Source of the DNA: Papilionanthe hookeriana x Papilionanthe teres
Taxonomy: Eukaryota; Streptophyta; Magnoliopsida; Asparagales; Orchidaceae
Assembly (NCBI GenBank): GCA_022702705.1
Contig: CM040429.1
Coordinates: forward strand, 108,043,943-108,107,942
DNA: 64,000 nt
Reading direction: 5' to 3'
The translations under genes were made by a program, and so were the position numbers. The notes under the pieces are model-generated. The model saw only the letters and a list, made by a program, of their open reading frames with translations. It searched no databases and was not told where the DNA came from. Shown in pieces: positions 46,222 through 56,560 of the stretch (positions within the stretch are counted from its first letter, which is position 1; each line of letters starts with the position of its first letter).

Positions 46222-47695
46222 ATGTCGAACGGGCGGTTGGTCCTAAAATTTAAAAATGGCGTGAGTCTCGCACTCGATGAAAAGAGGGTGAAGGATGGAG
46301 CAGTGATAGAAATTGATTCTGACTTCACACCAGCCAGCCTACAGTATAAAGAAAATGATTGGGTCCCAGTGGACCGAGAAGAGCTTCATAGCCAGACAGT
46401 AATGAAGATGGGCGGCCCAAGCCGCCAATCAAGCAAGAAGAAAAGAAAGGAAAACACTGAGGAAAGCAAGAAAATCAAGTCAGTAGTTGCCACGACAGAG
46501 GGCAGGCTCGTCAGTGCCACGCCCACAGAAATTCAAGAAGTAAGGAGAGCTACGCTCACTGCTACTCGAAGAAGGAAAAAGAATCGCCGTATCCGCAAGA
46601 TGTTGACTAAACTAGCAGCAGATCAACACGAGGAAACAGCCACCTTCGCCGACACACATTTCAAAAATACCTGTTCATCAGGAACCTGAAAGGAGAGAAC
46701 AAGCTCCAAGAACAACAGAAAGGATAAGGGAAACTCTCAGAAGATCAGAGGTAGAGAGATCGCCTCGACATCAGATAAAGATACCGTATTTGAAGAACCT
46801 TATTGCTGAAGCAACCCCGGAGGATGTCCTGACAGAGACAATCCCCGAGGAGCCAAGGTATGCAGGAGAACGTGATGGGATTGAGCCGTACATCCCGCAA
46901 TATGTTATTAGGCCTCGTCACTTGCAGATCATCCCAGAATATGAAATAGAAAGAATGCAAAATGTTGAGAAGAAGACTTTCGAATACATTGAAAGGATTA
47001 GAGGCAAAAGAATCAACATTTTGGAAGGCCTCGTGTTACACACAGGTGTATTCTCAGAGTACGAGCAACAACAAATTGTGGATTGCATCTTAGAACTTCA
47101 GAAGATGGGTCGAGCGAGCCGTCCGAGAGAAAAGACTTATTCGGAACCCCGGAAATGGATGCCGGGGAAAGGAAGAGTCACAATACAATGCGGATGTTGC
47201 TATAACTTCACAGAGGATAGAAAATGAAATCCACCAGGGATACTCCGTCACGGTGAGGTGGATCCAATGCCGATAATAATTAAAAGAATGGTGAAAAGAA
47301 TGATAGCATGGAGGGTACTGCCAGTATACTGCATACCCAACAGTTGCATCATCAACATTTATCAGAAGGGCGACTGCATACCTCCACACATAGACCACCA
47401 TGACTTTGTCAGACCTTTCTGCACAGTTTCGTTCGTCAACCAATGCAATATCATGTTCGAATCTAACCTCCAAATAGCTGGCCCGGGTAAGTTCCGAGGG
47501 CCGGTGGAGATATCACTTCCGGTAGGTTCCGTCATGATATTACAAGGAAATGGAGCAGACATCGCAAAACATTGTATATAGGGAGTACCAGTGGAGCGGA
47601 TCTCCGTCACTTTTAGAAGGATGGACGACAGAAAGGCACCATACCACTTCCAGCCAGATCTAGAATTGGAGAATCTCCAGCCCTACGAGCTGTGA
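46222..47695 (+). pseudogene. ORF3: family-specific N-terminus plus ALKBH9/10-like AlkB dioxygenase domain
   Basis: AlkB enzymes use Fe(II) and 2-oxoglutarate to remove methyl groups oxidatively; plant ALKBH9/10 act on m6A in RNA. The ATG at 46222 starts a region shared with the other Tat element (GVSLALDEKRV ... IEIDSDF), then a basic tract RRRKKNRRIRK. After a shift within about 46605-46690, the frame carries an ALKBH9/10-like run: ILEGLVLHTGVFS, KWMPGKGRVTIQCGCCYNF, NPPGILRHGEVDPMP, then NIYQKGD. Iron ligands are His 47387-47389 and Asp 47393-47395 (PPHIDHHDF) and His 47570-47572 (ADIAKHC). The 2OG-binding R-x5-R is at 47597-47617 (RISVTFR). Nonsense codons are TGA 47225-47227 and TAG 47579-47581; the end is TGA 47693-47695. 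There are about 491 codons without introns. Family assignment is strong; activity is unproven. Confidence 0.9.
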
Positions 47696-48490
47696 GTTAC
47701 ACGGGAAATAGCACACCTCCAATGCACATCCATGCGGTATTCCTGCCAAGGATGGCTTGGAAGGTGATGTTATTGACCGTGTATCTCATTATTCAGACAT
47801 GGATTTAACAGACACTTTTTGGATGGATCAACAAGAATCATACATAGTCTGTTTTGAGTCTTTGATTGTATGAGAAATATTTCAGATCGAGCTGTATGAT
47901 GTATCGTCAACAAGATTGGAATGAAAGTGACCGTGTCACATTTTGCCTTCACCTCTTTTTGTGCAAATTGACTGGGAAACGCCATTAAAGTTAAATGAAC
48001 TTCGAACAAAGAACATAAAAGAAAAGGAAAATAAATAAGAACTCTCTTCCATAAAAATCTAAACATTGAAAAGAACTTCAAATCCACATGAACACCAAAT
48101 AAACAATAAAAAAATGGGATAGTTAAAGGACAAAAAAAATGAATCTAAAGCTCGAATTGAATTCCAGTTTAAGTCCATCTTTTCAAATCCTCCAATCCTT
48201 CTTCAAATCAAGACCTATTCCAGACCTCCTTTGAAACCCTCTCTCAGGATGATTTCAGAATCACGAGGAATCTTCAATTTAATTCTGATGGCATAGGTTC
48301 GTACCCTTCGCCAAGTAATCAGACTTTGATTGATTCCCATGGGATATGGAGCACTTTCATATCTCATTTCGATCTCAGCATAAGCCAAATCTCAGAAAAA
48401 TTCTTTATAGTCATAGCATAAATCAAATATCAACAAAATCATTCACAACCACTGCATAAACTGAATCTCAGCAAAAATTCCTCATGGACC
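47696..48490 (+). other. 3' region of the AlkB-bearing element
   Basis: No ORF with a recognisable product is present. A minus-strand 105-codon ORF (48087-47770) looks fortuitous. I see no clear polypurine tract immediately before the LTR start at 48491 (the last bases are CTCATGGACC), which weakens, but does not exclude, assignment of that LTR to this element. Confidence 0.5.
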
Positions 48491-50853
48491 TGTTGACCTC
48501 ATTTTTTATGAGGTATTCTCTGCTTCTTTTTAGTACTTAGGATCTAGCCTTAGGCTTTTCCTTTGACTATCCTAGAGGATTAGAATTGGGACTCACCACT
48601 TAGAAATTCAAACCACTTCTTAACTCCCTGCAAACTCCACAAACTTGATTGTAGACCCCTAATCACCTCGAGGGTTGAAATCAAATGTGGAAGTTTAAAG
48701 GATGAGCTCCTATAGGACTCTTTGGCCTTAGGACTGCCCTGGGTGGCCTGGTCTGGTGAGGGTTGACTTACACACACACTACACTTATACACTACACTTT
48801 CACACACCTCCTAAAACCACACCTATATCCAACTTGACCTCCTGACTCATGAAGGTGATTCACAAGGATGGTCCTTAACCCCTAAGCCCTTGGCTAAGAG
48901 GGTTAGGAACAACATAGTGAATGCCTCAAATGAGTCCCTTCATGGCTCATATAGGCTTGATATGGCTTCATGACTCAACCAAAATGATTTCATTCCACTT
49001 ACATTTACCCAATCTTCAATTTTCCAAATTTTCAATTTTTGACCCCAGGACCCCAGACCCGCCTAGTCTACCCAAAACCCTTGAAATTACCCAAATTTTT
49101 CAAAATTCTCTAAAATCACCCAAATTCCTCAAAATCAATCTCAAACATTCCCACACCACTCAAATTGATCATTCATAGCCAAAAATACCAAAAATTCCAA
49201 AAATACCTCTCATTACCCTCCAAATACCCATAATGCCCCTCTTAGCCAAAAAATCCAAAAATTCAGAAAATTCCTAGAAAATTCCAGAAAATCCCAAATA
49301 TTCCCAATTTCATTTTGTTCAACTACACCATGGGACAATTTTGTCAATCTACCCAACTTTTGTCAAAATCCCCAATTTGACCCATTTTAACCCATAGTGA
49401 ACCCAATATCAAACCAAACCTACCCAATTGACCCAAATTGTGGTCCAATTCAATTCTAAACTTCAATTCAACATCCCCAACACCAATCTAGACCAAATAC
49501 AAGCCCAATTTGATTGTCATTTGAATCCAATTTCACTTTTGACCTTAAAACCCAATTTGGACCCATGACCCAAACTTAGCCCAAGCCAAACCAATTCAAC
49601 TCCAATTGACCCCAAACCTTTTCTAAACCATCCCTAACATCCACACAAACAAAACACTAACATAATTTGCCAAAAATTTGGATCCAAACCCCACTCAAAT
49701 TCAACCCAAAACCAAAAGGCCCAAATTTGACCTAAACCCAAACTTAACCCAAATAGACCTAAACCCCAAAATCTAACCCCAACAAAAGTTGAAACCTCTT
49801 TGAAACACTCCCATAAACATTTCCCAACATTAATTTTACATCAATTTCAACCCTATCCCAACATTGGCCCAAAATTAGCCCAATTTGACCTACATTGGCC
49901 CATGTACCAAATGAACCCAAATCCAACCCAATTCAAGCCCAAACCACCTCAAATTTATTTCAAATTACTCATGACACATCCCTAAAGCAAACCCAATAAT
50001 TATTTGGCCCAACCTTTTACAAAAATTCCCATCCATAAAGGCTAAAGCCATCTCCCTTAAACCTTCCTAAAAGCCCACCTTTTACCAAATTTTAAAAGCC
50101 CAAATCAATCTAAAGCCTACATGACACTCTCTCTCATCACACATTCAATTTAAAATCACCCCTAAGTTTCAAAATCATCATTAAACCATTCCAAATCAAG
50201 CTTCATGAAAATTCTCCACCAAAAATACCAAAATTCCTAAATTCTACTTCCATGAAATTGACCAAGCTTTATCCTAAGCCATAGGCAAGCCATGAAGCCA
50301 TTCTTAAGCCACATGCAAGCCATGTGAGTTGTTCACATGTGACCTTACCACATTGGGCAAAAGGAGGAGATCCTTTCCACATTCCCTTAAGGTGATTAAC
50401 CATTTCCATGTCTCCCCTAAACCATGTTTAATCCTAATTGTACTTGGATTGTGACTTGACCCCACTAATCAAGCTGATCCAAATCACTTTCTCTTCAGCC
50501 TAAACCAAGCCTTGGGTGGTGCACCTAGCCCAAAAGGATGGGTTGACCCATTTAGAGCCAAAATAGCCATGCCCCCATGCCATTTTGATCCAAATCCTTT
50601 ACACATGTCCAAAACCAATTGACTTCACCATTGCCAAGCCCTGACCTCCCTGGTCAAGATGGTGACTCATGCCTGGCCGGCCAGCCACCAGGCCGTAGGG
50701 AAACACCATGGCCGAAAGCTCACATGTGAGCCAACATTGAAATTCCCCCTTGCTGAAGTGTCCCAGCCCAATTGGATAGCATGACTGTTCTTCTCTTGCA
50801 TGGAGCAGCTGATCCCAAGCCCTAAACCCCCCTGGGAAGCCCTCCAGCCTCTC

Positions 50854-50862
50854 CTATTTAAA
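50854..50862 (+). promoter_or_regulatory. Putative TATA box of the outer giant LTR
   Basis: CTATTTAAA sits in the conserved setting after CCTGGGAAGCCCTCCAGCC, about 2.36 kb from the LTR start, with the donor-like GAAG/GTATG about 425 bp later, now split by the nested LTR. Confidence 0.5.
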
Positions 50863-53654
50863 CACCACCTCCTCTCGGCCATGAGAGGGGCTGAACCAAC
50901 CTTAAGGAAACTCTGCCAAAATCACTCCAAACTCTCCCCCACACTTAGAGCATGTGATCCCCACTGTTCTCTTGCCCTAATCCCCATTAATTGAGCTCAA
51001 TTTTGGAGCTCAATTCTCATGCCAGAATAGGATACTCCCAAAATCCTCCACCAAAGTCAAATTAAACTCACCCACACCTGCACAAGACCAAGAGAAGGAG
51101 TTCCCCAGTGAAAGCCCCCTCTCCAGGCCACCCATCTGTTCCAGACTCCAAGCTTTGCAATCGGGCTTGGTTGAAATCATACCTGGACAATTCACCAGGC
51201 CAAGGGACTTCATCTGGAGCTTGCTTGGACCCAATCGAAGGTGACACAACCCTCAGATTGAAGCCACACTTCTTTGAGCGAAGGTGTTGACCTCATTTTT
51301 GATGAGGTCTTCTCTTCTTCTCTTTAGTACTTAGGATCTAGCCTTAGGCTTTTCCTTTGACTATCTTAGAGGACTAGAATTGGGATCCACCATCTAGAAT
51401 TTCAAACCACTTCTTAACTCCCCGCAAACTCCACAAACTTGATCGTAGACCCCTAATCACCTAGAGGGTTGAAATCAAGTGTGGAAGTTTAAAGGATGAG
51501 TTCCTATGGGACTCTTTGGCCTTAGGACTGCCCTGGGTGGCCTGGTCTGATGAGGGGGCTGACTTACACACACACTACACTCATACACTACACTTCCATA
51601 CACCTCCTAAAACACACCCATACCCAATTTGACCTCCCAACTCATGCAGGTGATTCACATGGATGGTCCTTAACCCCTAAGCCCTTGCTAAGAGGTTAGG
51701 AACAACATAGTGAATGCCTCAAATGAGTCCCTTCATGGCTCATATGAGCTTGATGTGGCTTCATGGCTCAACCAAAATGATTTTATTCCACTTATATTCA
51801 CCCAATCTTCAATTTTCCAAATTTTCAATTTCTGACCCCTGGGACCCTACACCCGCCAAGCCTACCAAATGCCCTTGAAATTACCCAAAATTTCCAAAAA
51901 TCTCCAAATCACCCAAAATTCCTCAAAACCAATCCCAAACATTTCCACATCACTCAAATTGATCATCCATAACCAAAAATACCAAAAATTCCAAAATACC
52001 TCCCAATACCCTCCAAATACCCAAAATACCCCTCTTAGCCAAAAAACCCAAAAATTCAGAAAATTCCCAGAAAATTCCAAAAAATCTCAAATATTCCCAA
52101 TTTCATTTTGTTCAACTACATCATGGGCCAATTTGGTCAATTTACCCCACTTTTATCAAAACCCCCAATTTGACCCATTTTAACCCAAAGTAAACCCAAT
52201 GTCAAACCTAACCTACCCAATTGACCTAAATTCTGGTCCAATTCAATTCTAAACTTCAATTCAACATCCCCAACACCAATCTAGACCAAATCCAAGCTCA
52301 ATTTGATTGACATTTGGATCCAATTTCACTTTTGTCCTTAAAGCCCGATTTGGACCCATGACCCAAACTTAACCCAAACTCACCCAATTCAACTCCAATT
52401 AACCCCAAATCTTTTCTAAATCTTCCTTAACATTCCCACAAACAAAACATTAACATGATTTGCCCAAAATTTAGATCCAAACCCCACTCAAATTCAACCC
52501 AAAGCTAAAAGGCCCATTTTTGACCTAAACCCAAACCTAACCCAAATGAGCCCAAACCCCAAAATCAAAGCCCAAGCAAAGTCAAAACCCCTTTGAAACA
52601 CTCCCATAAATATTTCTCAACATTAATTTTACATCAATTTCAACCCTAGCCCAACATTGGCCCAAGTTAGCCCAATTTGACCTACATAGGCTCACTTACC
52701 AAATAAACCCAAATTCAAACCAATTCAACTCCAAATCACACCAAATTGACTCCAAGCCCTTCATAGAACATCCCTAAACCAATTATGACATTTATTTGAC
52801 AAGGCCCTTCACAAAATCTTTACCCAAATGCCCATCCTAAAATCAAAAAAGCCCATTTCCCCTTAAACTTTCCTAAAAGCCCACTTCCTTCAAATTCAAA
52901 AGCCCAAATTCATCCAGAGCCCACATGGCACTTCCCCTCATCATCCATTTAATCAAAATTGTCCCTAAGTTCCAAAGTCATCAATTAAACAATTCCAAAT
53001 CAAGCCCCATACAAATTCCCATCAAAATATCAAAATTTTCTTAAATCCCTTTTTATGAAATTGACCCAAGCTTTTCCCAAGCCAAATGGAGCCAAGGATG
53101 AGCCATTCACAAGCCATATGAAGCCATGAAAGTTTGGCATGTGACCATGCCATTAATGGCAAAAGGAGGAGGTCCTTTAACCATCTCCTAAAAGTCATTA
53201 GCCTTAAGCATGTTTCCCCTTAACCAAGATTTAATCCAAATATTCTTGGATAAGGACATCACCACCTCTTGACCGACTAGCTTAACCGATCTTCTCGGCC
53301 CAAGACCGGCCATGGGGAGGTGAACCCAACCCAAACCAATAGGTTGACCAATTTCAAGCCAAAGTGGCCTCTCCCCCATACCATTTTAATCCAAACACTT
53401 CACACATGTCCAAGCCCAATTGACTTCACCATTGCCAAGCCCCGACCTCCCCGGCTAAGATGGTGACCCATGCCTCGCCGGCCGACCGCTCGGATCGCCG
53501 GAAAACACCATACCCGAGAGCTCACATGTGAGCCAACTTTGGAATTCCACCTTGCCGAGCTGCCCCATGCCCAATGGCCACCATGGCCGTTCTTCCCATG
53601 ACCGGAGCAGCTCGATCCCGACCCTCGCCATCCTGGGAGGCTCTCCAGCCACCT

Positions 53655-53663
53655 CTATTTAAA
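53655..53663 (+). promoter_or_regulatory. Putative TATA box of the giant solo LTR
   Basis: CTATTTAAA lies 431 bp before the splice-donor-like CAAAG/GTATGA at 54090/54091. The spacing and flanking words match the other two copies of this LTR. Confidence 0.55.
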
Positions 53664-54085
53664 CCCGACCCCCTCACGGTCATGAGAGGAGAGTTGCACA
53701 AACCTTGCCGAAACTCTGCCAAAATTGTTCCAGACCCTTCTCCACCCTTAGAGCAGTTGATCCCCAGTGTCAATTTGCCCTAATCCCCATCGATAAAACT
53801 CGATTTCCCAACCGAAATTCCACCCAAAACCAGGACACTTCTCCACAGTGAGCCAATCCCCAAATTGATTGGTTCTACACCTTCACCGGACCAAGGGAAG
53901 GTGTCCACCGAGCAAAAGCCCCATCTCCGAGGCCACCCGGTTGCTCCGAGCCTCCAAGCTTTGTGATCGGCTGTGGTCGAAGTCCAACCTAGACAATTCA
54001 CTGCGACCAGGAGACTTCATCCGGAGCTTGCTAGGATCCAATCGAAAGTGCAACAACTCTCGGATCGAAGCCACACTTCTCCGAG

Positions 54086-54095
54086 CAAAGGTATG
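54086..54095 (+). other. Putative splice donor in the giant solo LTR
   Basis: CAAAG/GTATGAG fits the 5' splice consensus. The sequence before it is C-rich and exon-like; the sequence after the CpG-rich block is AT-rich. It is conserved with 31824/31825. Confidence 0.5.
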
Positions 54096-54239
54096 AGCTA
54101 ATTCTTCATCCCGAGCTTCGGAGATTCTCCATTTCAAATGCTTCAATTTCAATGCATGATAACCGTATAGATGTGTTCGTCTCTTCAAGACGAATCCATA
54201 GAAGCATAAGAACATGAAAATCCATTGAGTATCGAGTGA

Positions 54240-54470
54240 GATATTAGGGATTTAGTGTGGACGGCTCTCGGGTGAGGACACTTGGGGACGATGAACGGAT
54301 GCCGTCCATTTAATACACGCGCGGACGGACGGCCGGGATCGCGTCGGATCAGAAGACGGAGCGATACAGCGGGCCCCTGGAGCGCTGACTCGGATGGCGG
54401 CGTCGAATGGGATCGCGACACGTGTGCGTTCGGAGATGCCGAGGATGACGCGGCGCCGCGTGGATAAATA
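54240..54470 (+). other. CpG-rich block in the giant solo LTR
   Basis: The block includes GGACGGACGGCCGGGATCGCG and GATGGCGGCGTCGAATGG in an otherwise AT-rich LTR. The homologous block in the outer LTR is at 58790-58990. Short ORFs across it (such as 54282-54467) reflect the high GC content. Confidence 0.7.
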
Positions 54471-56274
54471 GAAAATTAGGGATATTTTCTATTTATTTAA
54501 TTCCCTAAACTTCAAAAATTCATAACTTTGTGTAGGAAAATCAGAAAAATAAAATAAAAATACCCTCTTGCTCGAGTGAACGAGAGGAGAATAATGTGGA
54601 AAAGAAATCATTTAATTTCATCAAGTATTTTATTTTTTATAATTTATTTACTCTCTGCATACATTTAATTCTCCATGCATGTATACAATTCACCATGGCA
54701 TGAGACCATAGGGCTTTTGAAGCCTCCGAATTTGGGAACATTCCCTGAATTTTCCAAAGTCGAGGCCATCCTATGAAGAGTTATTGATTTTTCAAATTCA
54801 TGTCACCGTTTTGAGTATTTTAATTCCAATAAATAGCATGTTGTGAAATAAATTCTAGAAAAATTTGGTGATGTTCTTTATGACCAGAGAACCCTAGGAA
54901 AAATAGGAATTGAGTTAGTTCACTCAAAATAACCCTAATTGGCTTAAATACCCAAAATTGGACTTTAATTAATTAGAGTTAACCATACATCAAATTGACT
55001 TCAAATCAATTCTCCATTGACCTGTAGGATCAGAAGAACCCACCATAAAAGTTTGAAGTCAATTGGACTTGGTTAGCCCTACTAAATGGGTTGATTAAGC
55101 CATTTAGTCATTTTAAACTTTAAAAAATTCATAACTTTCAAAATATCTTTCAAAAATTCACCAAATTGGTTTTGGAGCCTCTCTGATATCAGGGGAATTT
55201 AAGAAAATTAAAATTTCAATTTTCTAAAAAAGTTGATTTTTAATATTATTTTAATATTTTTAATAATTAAAAAATAATAAAAATCACAAAAATAATAAAA
55301 TTCACCAAAATGTCACATTTTGAATTTTAATCACTTAGGAACAAACCCCATATTTTTCTTAGGCCTATTTGGTGAGATATTAATTTTTAAAAGCTCTAGG
55401 GTAATTTTAAAATTAAAAAATGTATTTTCTAGCATTTTCACTAAAATAATTATAATAAATCATAGAAAAATCAGAAAATTGCAAAATTTGCTTCTCTGAT
55501 TTCCTTGATATCAGAGAGATTTTTGAAAAACATAAAATTCATTTTTCAACATTTATTTTATTTTTTAAATTAATTAACACTCCAGAACTTAAAATATTTA
55601 TAATAAAAATAATATAATTCAAAAAATCACCAAAATTGGTCCAAGTGGTCCCCTGGTCATTAGGAATGTCCCCTAATTTTCTTAAGGACAGAAACTTTCC
55701 CTTGGTCATGTTATTAAATTTTCCTTGGAAATCTCTATTTTCTACCAAAAATAATTATATAAATAAATTAAATACAGAAAAATCACATTTTCTCCTCTCA
55801 TGTCTTTATTGACATATGAGTGAAGTCACATAAAAATTTCAAGTTCATTTGAGTTCAATTTAGTGAGTTATGAAATTATTAAGCTTAAAGGGTAAAGTGG
55901 TAATTAATTAATTTTTTTTTAATCCTTAATTAAAACTTTAGGTTTAATAAAAAATTAACAAGTAAAATATTTGATCCTAATCTGATTTGGATGATTGAAA
56001 TTTAATAATTGAAGGGTAGAAACCCATTAAGCAATTTAAAATGATTAAACTTTAATTAAATAATTGATTAAATTTGGAAGAATAATAAAATTGGAATTAT
56101 TAAAATAGGGATATTATTAGGAAGAGATTTATTCTTTAATTTAAAAAAATCCCTAAATTAATCATTTCATTAATGTTTAATTCCTAATTAAAATGATAAT
56201 TCAAATTTAAAACATTAAAAGACTTAATCATTAAACTAAAATTAAATTATTGAACTCTTTTAAAGTTTTAATTA

Positions 56275-56560
56275 AAATTAAAATGAATAAAATTTAATTA
56301 AAAAATTAAATTAAATCAAATTAAATCAAATTAAAAATTAAATTAAAAATTAAATTAAATTAAAAATTAAATTAAATTAAATTAAATTAAATTAAAAATT
56401 AAATTAAATTAAATTAAATTAAATTAAATTAAATTAAATCAAATTAAATTAAAAAAATTAAATTGAATCAAATTAATTTAATGTAACATCAAATCAAACT
56501 AAATTGAATTAAATTGAATTAAATTAAATTAAATTAAATTAAGTTGAATTAAATAACATC
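56275..56560. repeat. (TTAAA)-type low-complexity tract
   Basis: AATTAAATTAAATT words repeat for nearly 290 bp, longer than the 150-bp tract at the homologous place in the LTR at 29019. Confidence 0.95.

Larger units (their letters stand above)
39476..48490 (+). mobile_element. Tat-lineage Ty3/gypsy element carrying an AlkB ORF
   Basis: Order on the plus strand: Gag (C-terminal capsid part onward), protease, RG tract, RT, RNase H, aRNase H, integrase, a 326-bp spacer, then ORF3 with an AlkB dioxygenase domain and an 800-bp 3' region. The 5' LTR, leader and Gag N-terminus are missing; the element begins abruptly at 39476. It is related to, but clearly diverged from, the head-to-head minus-strand element. 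The 48490 end is set by the start of a giant LTR in the same orientation, probably its own 3' LTR. Lesions include at least six nonsense codons and several single-base frameshifts. Confidence 0.88.

Noticed and set aside
46222..47695. AlkB segment as an ordinary host ALKBH gene
   Set aside because: It lies in line with integrase on the same strand, has no introns, begins with a domain shared with the ORF3 of another Tat element and is followed by an LTR. A host gene is therefore much less likely than an element ORF.
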